Assembly (NCBI RefSeq): GCF_035599575.1
Contig: NZ_CP141179.1
Span: 2,170,001-2,234,000, forward strand
Source of the DNA: Roseovarius sp. Pro17
GTDB taxonomy: Bacteria > Pseudomonadota > Alphaproteobacteria > Rhodobacterales > Rhodobacteraceae
Direction: 5' to 3'
DNA: 64,000 bases
Shown: piece after piece, positions 18,681 through 26,928 of the stretch
How the letters are laid out: every line of letters begins with the position of its first letter
Numbering within the stretch: the first letter of the stretch is position 1
The notes under the pieces: generated by a model
Seen by the model: the letters and a program-made list of their open reading frames with translations, nothing else
Told to the model about the DNA's origin: nothing
The model's database searches: none
Translations under genes and position numbers: made by a program

Positions 18681-19313
18681 CTAACCCTCGCCCGGCGTCA
18701 GCGCCTTGCGGTAGAGTTCGACCAGATAGGGGCCTGCACCCTCACGCGCTGGCGCGCCCGGCATCAGCACGCTGATCTGCGCCTCGAAATCGGCGTAATG
18801 TTGCGTCGTCGCCCAGATCGAAAAGATCAAATGCCGCGCATCTGACACAGCAATCGCGCCTGCGTCCATCCAGCCCTCTATCAACGCCACGGCGTCGTCA
18901 AAGAGCGGCTTCAGATCGCCCTCCAGCAACGGCGCGATACGCGGTGCGCCCTGCAAAATCTCGTTGGCGAACAGGCGGCTTTCGCGGGGGAACGCCTCGC
19001 TCATCTCCAGCTTGCGTCGTACATAGGTTAATATCTCGTCCAGCGGCGCACCATGCGGATCAAGCCGGCGCAAAGGGTCCAGCCAGCGGTCCATCAGGGT
19101 GTGCAACAGCGTGACATGGATCTCTTCCTTGCCCGCGAAATAATACAGCAGGTTCGGCTTGCTCAGGCCCGCCTGCTCGGCGATCTGGTCCAGCGTCGCG
19201 CCGCGATAGCCATGCTGCGAAAACACGTCCAGCGCGGCCTCGAGAATACGCTTGCGATTACGCCGCTGGATTCGGCTGGGCGCGGGATCTGCGGGTGCCT
19301 TGGTATCGCTCAT
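18681..19313 (-). CDS. rutR: TetR-family regulator, RutR-like
   Basis: The 210-residue protein has an N-terminal TetR helix-turn-helix (RILEAALDVFSQHGYRGATL through LSKPNLLYYFAGKEEIH, residues about 22-65). Its C-terminal ligand domain resembles that of RutR, including FANEILQGAPRI and IWATTQHYADFEAQI. RutR senses uracil or thymine and controls pyrimidine degradation. Start ATG 19313 is chosen over the upstream frame because the charged MSDTKAPADP leader and HTH fit the family. It is divergent from the amidohydrolase gene, with a RutR-type operator in the gap. Confidence 0.85.
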   Translation of the reverse strand: MSDTKAPADPAPSRIQRRNRKRILEAALDVFSQHGYRGATLDQIAEQAGLSKPNLLYYFAGKEEIHVTLLHTLMDRWLDPLRRLDPHGAPLDEILTYVRRKLEMSEAFPRESRLFANEILQGAPRIAPLLEGDLKPLFDDAVALIEGWMDAGAIAVSDARHLIFSIWATTQHYADFEAQISVLMPGAPAREGAGPYLVELYRKALTPGEG

Positions 19314-19416
19314 CTTGCCCCTTTCGCATCCATGTGCCACGGCGCAACCTATCGCCAGCGCGCCAATGGCCCAACACAATTCTTGACAGGCACGGCGCGC
19401 TCCGCAATCGTTTACT

Positions 19417-19432
19417 TGACCAAATGGTAAAA
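19417..19432. promoter_or_regulatory. RutR operator between regulator and amidohydrolase genes
   Basis: TTGACCAAATGGTAAA differs at one position from the known E. coli RutR consensus TTGACCAnnTGGTCAA. It sits in the 157-base divergent gap, 39 bases before the amidohydrolase ATG and about 100 bases before the regulator ATG. It could control both directions. Confidence 0.75.
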
Positions 19433-19470
19433 ATGCGACCCCGCGTCATAACGCAAGGAAGGCGATTTCA

Positions 19471-20721
19471 ATGTCAGCACCCGGACAAAACCTCAGGATA
19501 GACGGCCAGCGCCTTTGGGACAGCCTGATGGAGATGGCCAAAATCGGCCCCGGCGTGGCTGGTGGTAACAATCGCCAGACCTTAACCGATTCCGATGCCG
19601 AGGGCCGCGCCCTGTTCCAGAAATGGTGCGAGGACGCCGGCGCCACCATGGGCCTCGACACGATGGGCAACATGTTCGCGCGTCGCGACGGGACCGACCC
19701 CGATGCCCTGCCCGTCTACGTCGGCTCGCATCTGGATACGCAGCCGACGGGCGGCAAGTATGACGGCGTCCTTGGCGTTCTGGCCGGGCTAGAGCTGATC
19801 CGTACGCTGAACGACCTCGATATCAAGACCAAGCACCCCATCGTCGTCACCAACTGGACCAACGAGGAGGGCACGCGGTTCGCCCCTGCCATGCTATCCT
19901 CGGGCGTGTTCGCAGGCCTCTTCGATCAGGATTTCGCCTATTCGCGCAAGGATGCCGAGGGCAAAACCTTTGGCGATGAGCTAAAGCGCATCGGCTGGAA
20001 GGGCGACGAGCCTGTGGGCGAGCGCAAGATGCACGCGTTCTTTGAGCTGCACATCGAACAAGGCCCGATCCTTGAGGCCGAGGGCAAGGATATCGGCGTG
20101 GTAACGCACGGTCAGGGCCTTGACTGGACCGAACTCACGATCACGGGCAAGGACGCGCATACCGGTTCGACCCCCATGCCGATGCGGCGCAACGCGGGCC
20201 TTGGCATGGCGCGCGTGCTGGAGAAGGTAAACGAGATCGCCCTCGCGCACGCGCCAAATGCCGTGGGCGCAGTCGGCGCGTTGCAGGTATTCCCCAACTC
20301 GCGCAACGTCATCCCTGGCAAGGCGGTCTTCACCGTCGATTTCCGCTCGCCCGATATCAATAAGCTGGCGGAAATGGTCGGCCAGATGAAGGAAGCCGCG
20401 CAAAAGATCTGCGACGATATGGAATTGCAGGTCGAGTTCGAAAAGGTCGGCGGTTTCGATCCGGTCGAATTCGACGAGGGCTGCGTGACTGCGATCCGAT
20501 CCGCCGCCGAGCGGCTGGGGTATTCGCATAAGGATATAATTTCCGGCGCGGGTCACGATGCCTGCTGGATCAATCAGGTTGCCCCCACCGCGATGGTGAT
20601 GTGCCCCTGCGTGGACGGTCTGTCGCACAATGAGGCGGAGGAAATCACGCTGGAATGGGCGCGCGCCGGGGCGGACGTTCTGCTGCACGCGGTGGTGGAA
20701 ACGGCGGGGATTGAGGGTTGA
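19471..20721 (+). CDS. M20 Zn-dependent amidohydrolase (beta-ureidopropionase / N-carbamoyl-amino-acid hydrolase type)
   Basis: The 416-residue protein has the M20 dinuclear-metal motifs: VGSHLDTQPTGGKYDG (about 87-102), TNWTNEEGTRFAPAM (about 129-143), ELHIEQGPILE (about 192-202) and SGAGHDACWI (about 362-371). Family members hydrolyse N-carbamoyl amides to amine, CO2 and ammonia. With PreTA and dihydropyrimidinase alongside, it probably performs the third step, cleaving N-carbamoyl-beta-alanine. AAGGAAGG lies upstream of ATG 19471. Its stop overlaps the start of the next small gene. Confidence 0.9.
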   Translation: MSAPGQNLRIDGQRLWDSLMEMAKIGPGVAGGNNRQTLTDSDAEGRALFQKWCEDAGATMGLDTMGNMFARRDGTDPDALPVYVGSHLDTQPTGGKYDGVLGVLAGLELIRTLNDLDIKTKHPIVVTNWTNEEGTRFAPAMLSSGVFAGLFDQDFAYSRKDAEGKTFGDELKRIGWKGDEPVGERKMHAFFELHIEQGPILEAEGKDIGVVTHGQGLDWTELTITGKDAHTGSTPMPMRRNAGLGMARVLEKVNEIALAHAPNAVGAVGALQVFPNSRNVIPGKAVFTVDFRSPDINKLAEMVGQMKEAAQKICDDMELQVEFEKVGGFDPVEFDEGCVTAIRSAAERLGYSHKDIISGAGHDACWINQVAPTAMVMCPCVDGLSHNEAEEITLEWARAGADVLLHAVVETAGIEG

Positions 20722-21035
20722 AAGGTGTCTTGACCAGCGCTCTATTCACCTTTCTGCTGACAGGCCTTGCTATGGCGAACCCATTTGACAGTCTCCCTAC
20801 AATTCCTTGTGGTTTCCAAACGGAGCGTGATGCGGATTACGTAGGCTCTGATTCTGTTGCCCTATGGCTGCATGGCTATGCGGCCGGTGTCATTATGACA
20901 GATCCCGACTTAGCTGACACAGTCGGAGCCGACGTAGCCAATTTGAGCCACGTGGTGCGCGAGATTTGCGACGACAGTCCAGATGCGGAAATCAGCAGCA
21001 GCGTCCTAAACCGACTTTATGAAACGATGGATTGA
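20718..21035 (+). CDS. Small secreted protein, HdeA-like pattern, in pyrimidine operon
   Basis: The 105-residue frame starts with TTG at 20718, overlapping the preceding stop, and has a signal peptide (residues 1-20, cleavage after AMA). The mature part has two cysteines about 50 residues apart (TIPCGFQ and REICDDS) and a WLHGYAAGV segment, a layout like small HdeA-type periplasmic proteins; no function can be assigned. Its codon use has more A/T at third positions than the flanking genes, suggesting later acquisition. Alternative in-frame TTG 20730 is possible. It sits 15 bases before hydA. Confidence 0.6.
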   Translation: MKGVLTSALFTFLLTGLAMANPFDSLPTIPCGFQTERDADYVGSDSVALWLHGYAAGVIMTDPDLADTVGADVANLSHVVREICDDSPDAEISSSVLNRLYETMD

Positions 21036-21050
21036 GATGGGAGAAAACCA

Positions 21051-22514
21051 ATGACCACCAAAGTCATCAAGGGCGGCACCGTCTGCACCGCCGACCGCAC
21101 GTGGAAAGCGGACGTCCTGATCGAAGGCGAGACGATCAAACAGATCGGCGAAGATCTCAAGGGCGACGAGTATATCGACGCCTCAGGCGCCTATGTCATC
21201 CCCGGCGGCATCGACCCGCACACGCATCTGGAAATGCCCTTCATGGGCACCACGGCGGCGGAAACCTTCGAGACCGGCACATGGGCTGCGGCCTGCGGCG
21301 GCACTACGATGCTGGTCGATTTCTGCTTGCCCGGCGCCGATGGCAGCATCAAGAACGCGATCAATGAATGGCACCGCAAATCCGCGCCGCAGATTTGCAG
21401 CGATATCGGCTATCACATGGCGATCACCGGCTGGAATGAGAACGTTTTCAATGAGATGCAGGACGCCGTCGACATGGGCGTCAATTCCTTCAAGCATTTC
21501 ATGGCCTACAAAGGCGCGCTGATGATTGAGGACGACGAGATGTTCGCCTCGTTCAAGCGCTGCGCCGAACTGGGCGCGCTGCCGATGGTCCATGCTGAAA
21601 ACGGCGATCTGGTTGCTGAAATGCAGCAGAAATACTTTGACCAAGGCATCACCGGCCCCGAAGGCCACGCCTATTCCCGCCCCCCCGAGTTCGAGGGCGA
21701 GGCGGCGAACCGCGCGATATGTATCGCCGACGCGGCGGGCGTGCCGCTCTATATCGTGCATGTCAGTTGCGAACAGGCACACGAGGCGATCCGTCGCGCA
21801 CGCCAGAAGGGGATGCGCGTTTACGGCGAGCCGCTGGTGCAGTTTCTGACGCTGGACGAGTCCGAGTATTTCAACAAGGATTGGGACCATGCCGCGCGCC
21901 GCGTCATGTCGCCCCCGTTCCGCTCCAAAGAGCATCAGAATGGACTCTGGGCAGGCCTTCAGGCTGGATCGCTACAAGTCGTCGCGACCGATCACGCCGC
22001 TTTTTCGACCGAGCAAAAACGCGCTGGTCGCGATGATTTCCGCATCATCCCCAACGGCTCGAACGGGCTGGAGGAGCGGCTGCCGGTGCTTTGGACAACC
22101 GGCGTCGAAACCGGACGCCTGACGCCGAACGAATTCGTCGCAGTCACATCAACAAACGTCGCCAAGATACTGAATATCTACCCGAAAAAAGGCGCCATAG
22201 TTGAGGGCGCCGACGCCGACATTACGGTATGGGATCCCAAGATCACCAAGACGATCAGCCCGACCAATCACCATTCGATCCTCGATTACAACGTTTTCGA
22301 GGGGTTCGAAGTCACGGCAAACAGCCGCTACACGATCTCGCGCGGCGAGGTTATCTGGGCCTGGGGCCAGAATTCGCAGCCCCAACCGGGCCGTGGCCGG
22401 TTCGTGCCACGCCCCGCCTTTCCATCCGCGCATACAGCCCTCAGCAAGTGGAAGGCGCTGACCGCGCCCAAAATGATTAAGCGCGATCCGTTGAACATCC
22501 CGGCGGGGATCTAA
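21051..22514 (+). CDS. hydA: Dihydropyrimidinase
   Basis: This amidohydrolase opens dihydrouracil or dihydrothymine to N-carbamoyl-beta-amino acids, the second step of reductive pyrimidine breakdown. The 487-residue protein has the metal motif GGIDPHTHLEMPFMGT (about 54-69), the carbamylated-lysine region FKHFMAYKGAL (about 148-158), conserved HAENGD and IVHVSC segments with metal-binding histidines, and VATDHAAF with the catalytic aspartate. GGGAG stands eight bases before the ATG. Confidence 0.95.
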   Translation: MTTKVIKGGTVCTADRTWKADVLIEGETIKQIGEDLKGDEYIDASGAYVIPGGIDPHTHLEMPFMGTTAAETFETGTWAAACGGTTMLVDFCLPGADGSIKNAINEWHRKSAPQICSDIGYHMAITGWNENVFNEMQDAVDMGVNSFKHFMAYKGALMIEDDEMFASFKRCAELGALPMVHAENGDLVAEMQQKYFDQGITGPEGHAYSRPPEFEGEAANRAICIADAAGVPLYIVHVSCEQAHEAIRRARQKGMRVYGEPLVQFLTLDESEYFNKDWDHAARRVMSPPFRSKEHQNGLWAGLQAGSLQVVATDHAAFSTEQKRAGRDDFRIIPNGSNGLEERLPVLWTTGVETGRLTPNEFVAVTSTNVAKILNIYPKKGAIVEGADADITVWDPKITKTISPTNHHSILDYNVFEGFEVTANSRYTISRGEVIWAWGQNSQPQPGRGRFVPRPAFPSAHTALSKWKALTAPKMIKRDPLNIPAGI

Positions 22515-22520
22515 ATCGAC

Positions 22521-22943
22521 ATGCCTGGCAGACCCCACGCCCCTCGATCCGTCCTAGAGACGGCCCTCTACGCGTCGGATCTGGACGCAGCGGCGGCCTT
22601 CTACAGGGATGTGGTCGGCCTAAAGGAGGACAGCCGCGTGCCCAATAGACACATCTTCCTGCGCTGCGAGACGTCGATGGTGCTATTGTTCAACCCCGAG
22701 GCAACAGGCGAGAGCAGCGGTAAACTGCCTGTCCCTCCGCATGGCGCAACAGGTGCGGGCCACGTCTGCTTTTGCGCCGCGCCGGGCGAAATGGACGCAT
22801 GGGCCGCGCATCTGGTGGCCGAGGGCGTCGAGATTGAAACGGATTTCTATTGGCCCGGCGGTGCGCGTTCGATCTACGTGCGCGACCCGGCAGGCAATTC
22901 CGTCGAATTCGCCGAAGCAAAACTGTGGGGGTTCGACGCGTGA
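22521..22943 (+). CDS. VOC (glyoxalase/bleomycin-resistance) family protein
   Basis: The 140-residue protein has the paired beta-alpha-beta-beta-beta repeats of vicinal-oxygen-chelate proteins: VLETALYASDLDAAAAFYRD at about 8-27, GHVCFCA in the middle, and SIYVRDPAGNSVEFAEAKLW at the end, where the glutamate is a likely metal ligand. VOC proteins are lyases, isomerases or dioxygenases; the substrate is unknown. It lies six bases after hydA and overlaps the ABC ATPase start, so it is part of the pyrimidine operon. Confidence 0.85.
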   Translation: MPGRPHAPRSVLETALYASDLDAAAAFYRDVVGLKEDSRVPNRHIFLRCETSMVLLFNPEATGESSGKLPVPPHGATGAGHVCFCAAPGEMDAWAAHLVAEGVEIETDFYWPGGARSIYVRDPAGNSVEFAEAKLWGFDA

Positions 22944-23719
22944 GCGATACGATCATCTCAGCCAAGAACCTCAGCCTGACCTTCCAGACCAACGATGGTC
23001 CGGTACATGCGCTCAAAGACGTGTCGCTGGCCGTGAAACGCGGCGAATTCGTCAGCTTCATCGGTCCCTCGGGCTGCGGCAAGACGACGTTCCTACGGGT
23101 CATGGCAGATCTTGAGCAGCAGACAGCGGGCACCATTACTATCAACGGCACCTCCCCCGAAGAGGCACGCCGCGCCCGCGCCTACGGCTATGTGTTTCAG
23201 GCTGCGGGCCTCTATCCGTGGCGCACTATCGACGGCAACATTCGTCTGCCGCTGGAAATCATGGGGTATTCCAAGGCCGAACGGGCGCGACGCGTCGCCG
23301 AAGTTCTGGAACTGGTCGAGCTTGCCGGGTTCGAAAAGAAATTCCCATGGCAGCTATCCGGCGGAATGCAGCAACGCGCCTCGATCGCGCGCGCCTTGGC
23401 CTTCGACGCCGACATTCTGCTGATGGACGAGCCATTCGGCGCACTGGATGAGATCGTGCGGGATCATCTGAACGAGCAGCTGTTGCAACTATTGGACCGC
23501 ACCGGCAAGACCATCTGCTTTGTCACCCATTCGATCCCCGAAGCGGTCTATCTCAGCACGCGCATCGTTGTCATGTCACCCCGGCCGGGCCGCATCGCCG
23601 ATATCATCGACAGCCCCCTGCCCCGGCATCGCCCTCTCGACATCCGCGATACACCCGAATTCATCGACGTCGCCCACCGCGTCCGCGAAGGACTGCGTGC
23701 GGGGTACGACCATGAGTGA
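22940..23719 (+). CDS. ABC transporter ATP-binding protein (nitrate/taurine/pyrimidine type)
   Basis: The 259-residue ATPase starts at GTG 22940, overlapping the VOC stop. It has Walker A GPSGCGKTT (about 42-50), Q-loop YVFQAAGLYPWR, signature LSGGMQQRASIARAL (about 140-154) and Walker B ILLMDEPFGALDE. It resembles the SsuB/TauB group that energises uptake with NMT1/SsuA-type binding proteins. With two permeases and a binding protein downstream it makes a complete importer, by context probably for a pyrimidine or breakdown product. Confidence 0.92.
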   Translation: MSDTIISAKNLSLTFQTNDGPVHALKDVSLAVKRGEFVSFIGPSGCGKTTFLRVMADLEQQTAGTITINGTSPEEARRARAYGYVFQAAGLYPWRTIDGNIRLPLEIMGYSKAERARRVAEVLELVELAGFEKKFPWQLSGGMQQRASIARALAFDADILLMDEPFGALDEIVRDHLNEQLLQLLDRTGKTICFVTHSIPEAVYLSTRIVVMSPRPGRIADIIDSPLPRHRPLDIRDTPEFIDVAHRVREGLRAGYDHE

Positions 23720-23829
23720 GCGGCGAGAAACATTGAATGCCCCCACCCTTTCAATCAGGCGGGGAACTTTCATCGTTCACGGTCATCGGCTCTCCAGCCT
23801 GTACCGTGTGACCAGTAGGCCACTTGAAT

Positions 23830-23907
23830 CTTTCGTTGTTCTTAAAATACTCAAAACAATCTGGCGAAAGCGGGCGTGCCAGCCGAGTATTTTTGGAACA
23901 ATGAAAG
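23830..23907. repeat. Inverted pair of GTTCTnAAAATACTC repeats
   Basis: Two 23-base arms (23830-23852 and 23885-23907) are inverted copies of each other with four mismatches, separated by 32 bases. Each contains the 15-base core seen at 18067 and 26908. A partial arm (CTTTCATCGTTC) occurs at about 23768. The pair interrupts the ABC operon in the 201-base gap between the ATPase and first permease, where a transcript could fold into a long hairpin. Confidence 0.6.
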
Positions 23908-23920
23908 GCGGAGTGGCCGG

Positions 23921-24793
23921 ATGAGAAACGTCCTGCCCATCCTCACCGTCGTCGTGGCCATCCTCGCATTTTGGTACATTGCCGCGATTCCGCTGAACGC
24001 GCATTGGGCTTATGACAAGGCCAAGCGGGCAGACGTCCAGCTAAGCGCGACCCAGCTTGTGGCCGATACCTGGAGCCAGAAAAAGCCGAAGCTGCCGGTA
24101 CCTCATCAGGTCGCGTCCGAGATGTGGGACACGACTGGCGCCATGGTCCTGAAGGGGCGCGGGTTTTCCAAGCGCTCGCTGATCTATCACAGCTGGGTTA
24201 CATTCAGCGCGACCATTCTCGGCTTTGCCCTCGGCACTGCTTTGGGAATCGCGCTGGCGGTGGGGATTGTTCACAATCGGACGATGGACATGAGCGTCAT
24301 GCCGTGGGTCATCGCCAGTCAAACGGTGCCGATCATCGCGATCGCACCGATGATCATCGTAGTGCTGAACGCGGTGGGCATATCGGGCCTGCTGCCCAAG
24401 GCGATGATCTCGATGTATCTGTCGTTCTTTCCGGTCGTCGTGGGCATGGTCAAAGGGTTGCGCAGCCCCGACGCGATGCAACTGGATCAGATGCGTACAT
24501 GGAACGCCAGTAAGGCTCAGACGTTCTGGCGTCTGCGGCTGCCATCGTCGATGCCCTACCTCTTTGCCTCGCTAAAGGTCGCAATGGCAGCCAGCCTGGT
24601 CGGCGCGATCATCGGCGAGCTGCCGACAGGCGCGGTAGCGGGCTTGGGCGCGCGCCTCTTGGCTGGAAGCTACTACGGCCAGACGATCCAGATCTGGAGC
24701 GCGCTGTTGATGGCCGCTGTTCTGGCCGCCACGCTGGTCGGGATAATCGGCATCTTGCAGCGCGTCACACTGCGCCGCATGGGGATGACGTGA
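23921..24793 (+). CDS. ABC transporter permease
   Basis: The 290-residue protein has an N-terminal anchor (residues 5-22), a long periplasmic stretch (about 23-85) and about five further membrane segments. The cytoplasmic EAA-type loop is near MRTWNASKAQTFWRLRLPSSMP (about 191-212). It is of the binding-protein-dependent SsuC/TauC type. ATG 23921 is preferred: upstream in-frame codons lie within the inverted repeat. It overlaps the second permease start. Confidence 0.9.
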   Translation: MRNVLPILTVVVAILAFWYIAAIPLNAHWAYDKAKRADVQLSATQLVADTWSQKKPKLPVPHQVASEMWDTTGAMVLKGRGFSKRSLIYHSWVTFSATILGFALGTALGIALAVGIVHNRTMDMSVMPWVIASQTVPIIAIAPMIIVVLNAVGISGLLPKAMISMYLSFFPVVVGMVKGLRSPDAMQLDQMRTWNASKAQTFWRLRLPSSMPYLFASLKVAMAASLVGAIIGELPTGAVAGLGARLLAGSYYGQTIQIWSALLMAAVLAATLVGIIGILQRVTLRRMGMT

Positions 24794-25737
24794 TGGCTGA
24801 TCGCGAACTTGAGATGGACGGCACGGCGTCGATGTTGAGCGGCGTCAAGGGCTTGGTGATCCTGCTGGTCACGCTCGCCGCTGCCGCTGCGATCAGCATG
24901 AACCTCGCGCTGCTGCTCGCCATCTGGATAATCGCGTGGCGCATAAACGTCTGGCTTTCCGGTTTCACAACGCGCGCGGCGCGGCTGGCGGTGCCGGTGA
25001 TCTTTGGCGCAACGATCCTCGTGCTGTGGGAGGTGGCGGTCAACGCATTCGCTATCAGCCCGATCCTCTTGCCCCCTCCTTCGGCAATCGCCGCGACCTT
25101 TGCAGCGTCGACAGGGCTGCTATGGCAGGACTTCGTGCAGACGGCGGTCAAGGGGGCGATGACGGGTTACCTGATCGGTTGCGCCAGCGCGGTCGCCATC
25201 GCCGTCGCGATTGATCGCTTTCCATTCCTTCAGCGGGGTCTGTTGCCCGTTGGCAATTTCGCGGCCGCCCTACCGATCATCGGCCTCGCGCCGATCCTGG
25301 TGATGTGGTTCGGCTTTGACTGGCAATCCAAGGCGGCAGTGGTTGTCGTGATGGTTTTCTTTCCGATGCTGGTGAACACCTCGCAGGGATTGCAGGAAGC
25401 CAGCGAAATGCAGCGCGATCTAATGCGCACTTATGGCGCCAGCTATTGGCAGACATTGGTTAAGCTGCGCCTACCCGCCGCGTTGCCTTTCATCTTTAAC
25501 GGGCTCAAGATCGCGACGACGCTGGCTCTGATCGGTGCTATCGTGGCCGAATTCTTTGGCTCGCCCACGCGGGGGATGGGGTTTCGCATCTCGATCTCGG
25601 TGGGCCAACTGGCCATGGATCTGGTCTGGGCCGAGATCGTCGTGGCCGCGCTGGCCGGATCGGCCTTTTACGGCGCTATCGCGCTGGCCGAGCGGGCACT
25701 GACCTTTTGGCACCCGTCGCAGCGGAGCCGATCATGA
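24793..25737 (+). CDS. ABC transporter permease
   Basis: The 314-residue protein is the second permease of the importer. It has hydrophobic segments at about 20-50, 66-90, 118-142, 155-175, 220-245 and 275-300, with the EAA loop LMRTYGASYWQTLVKLRLPAALP (shorter core ASYWQTLVKLRLPAA). The start overlaps the previous stop (GTGATG at 24790-24795; ATG 24793 or GTG 24790). Two different permeases plus one ATPase suggest a heterodimeric channel. Confidence 0.9.
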   Translation: MADRELEMDGTASMLSGVKGLVILLVTLAAAAAISMNLALLLAIWIIAWRINVWLSGFTTRAARLAVPVIFGATILVLWEVAVNAFAISPILLPPPSAIAATFAASTGLLWQDFVQTAVKGAMTGYLIGCASAVAIAVAIDRFPFLQRGLLPVGNFAAALPIIGLAPILVMWFGFDWQSKAAVVVVMVFFPMLVNTSQGLQEASEMQRDLMRTYGASYWQTLVKLRLPAALPFIFNGLKIATTLALIGAIVAEFFGSPTRGMGFRISISVGQLAMDLVWAEIVVAALAGSAFYGAIALAERALTFWHPSQRSRS

Positions 25738-25768
25738 AACGAAAAATCAACAACAGGGGAAACCAACC

Positions 25769-26764
25769 ATGAAAAACATGAAAACCACATTCGGCCTTGC
25801 CGGCCTCGCACTGATGGGCGCGGGCGCCGCGCAGGCGGCGGATAACGTCACGTTGCAACTGAAATGGGTCACGCAGGCGCAATTCGCCGGATATTACGTA
25901 GCGCAGGATCAGGGATTCTACGACGGAGAGAACCTGAACGTCACGATCAAGCCAGGTGGGCCAGACATCGCCCCCGCTCAGGTTATCGCTGGCGGCGGCG
26001 CTGACGTGGTCGTCGATTGGATGCCCTCGGCCATGGCAAGCCGCGAAAAGGGGCTGGATCTGGTGAACATCGCCCAGCCATTTAAATCGTCGGGCATGAT
26101 GCTGACCTGCCGTAAGGATACCGGCGTCGAGACGCCAGAGGATTTCCCCGGCAAGACGTTGGGCGTCTGGTTCAGCGGCAATGAATACCCGTTCCTCAGC
26201 TGGATGAATAAACTGGGCCTTGCGACGGATGGCTCGGATGGCGGCGTGACCGTTCTCAAGCAGGGCTTTAACGTCGATCCGTTACTGCAAGGGCAGGCCG
26301 CCTGCATTTCGACCATGACCTATAACGAGTATGGTCAAGTGCTGGACGCGGGCCTTACCCCCGAAGAGCTGGTCGTCTTCAAGTACGAGGATCAGGGCGT
26401 CTCGACGCTGGAGGATGGACTATATGTGCTGGGGGAAAACCTCGAAGACCCGGACTTCGTTGACCGCATGGCCCGCTTTGTGCGCGCCTCGATGAAAGGC
26501 TGGAAATGGGCCGAGGAAAACCCCGAAGAGGCCGCGTTAATCGTGCTGGATAACGATGCCAGCGGCGCGCAAACCGAAGAACATCAGGTGCGCATGATGA
26601 AGGAAGTCGCCAAGCTGACGGCCGGTAGCGACGGCGCGCTGGACCCTACCGATTTCCAGCGGACGATTTCTTCGTTGCTCTCAGGCGGCTCCGACCCCGT
26701 CATTACCAAAGATCCAGGCGACGCTGCTTGGACCCACGCGGTGACAGACAAGGCACTGAACTAA
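25769..26764 (+). CDS. ABC transporter substrate-binding protein, NMT1/THI5-like
   Basis: The 331-residue protein has a signal peptide (residues 1-24, cleavage after AQA) and an NMT1/SsuA-type fold: VTLQLKWVTQAQFAGYYVAQDQGFY at about 27-51 is characteristic of THI5-like pyrimidine-binding proteins, followed by the ADVVVDWMPSAMA segment. Known relatives bind formylaminopyrimidine or other small pyrimidines. In this operon it most likely delivers uracil, thymine or a degradation product to the two permeases. A strong terminator follows. Confidence 0.92.
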   Translation: MKNMKTTFGLAGLALMGAGAAQAADNVTLQLKWVTQAQFAGYYVAQDQGFYDGENLNVTIKPGGPDIAPAQVIAGGGADVVVDWMPSAMASREKGLDLVNIAQPFKSSGMMLTCRKDTGVETPEDFPGKTLGVWFSGNEYPFLSWMNKLGLATDGSDGGVTVLKQGFNVDPLLQGQAACISTMTYNEYGQVLDAGLTPEELVVFKYEDQGVSTLEDGLYVLGENLEDPDFVDRMARFVRASMKGWKWAEENPEEAALIVLDNDASGAQTEEHQVRMMKEVAKLTAGSDGALDPTDFQRTISSLLSGGSDPVITKDPGDAAWTHAVTDKALN

Positions 26765-26784
26765 GCCTTTGCCACACCTGAATG

Positions 26785-26819
26785 GGGGCGCGTCCAGTGA
26801 TGGACGCGCCCCTTTTTTT
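26785..26819 (+). terminator. Rho-independent terminator after pyrimidine operon
   Basis: An 11-base perfect stem (GGGGCGCGTCC / GGACGCGCCCC) with a six-base loop is followed by seven T residues. It lies 20 bases after the binding-protein stop and should end the operon transcript. Confidence 0.92.
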
Positions 26820-26907
26820 ATGCCCACGGCATACGGTAAATGTGGAAGTCTTCGCAAAAGGGTAATTTCAGCCATTAGAGGCAGCAGCGCGCGTCCATTC
26901 TTTCACC

Positions 26908-26922
26908 GTTCTCAAAATACTC
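26908..26922 (+). repeat. Copy of the GTTCTnAAAATACTC interspersed repeat
   Basis: GTTCTCAAAATACTC is preceded by CTTTCACC, matching the longer arm of the pair at 23830. It ends six bases before the aroA stop codon, in the convergent gap between the pyrimidine operon terminator and aroA. Confidence 0.55.
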
Positions 26923-26928
26923 AAAGCC

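Noticed and set aside
23711..23924. Small frame following the ABC ATPase stop (starts ATGAGTGAG)
   Set aside because: It runs through the inverted repeat pair, has no convincing protein character, and overlaps the permease start.
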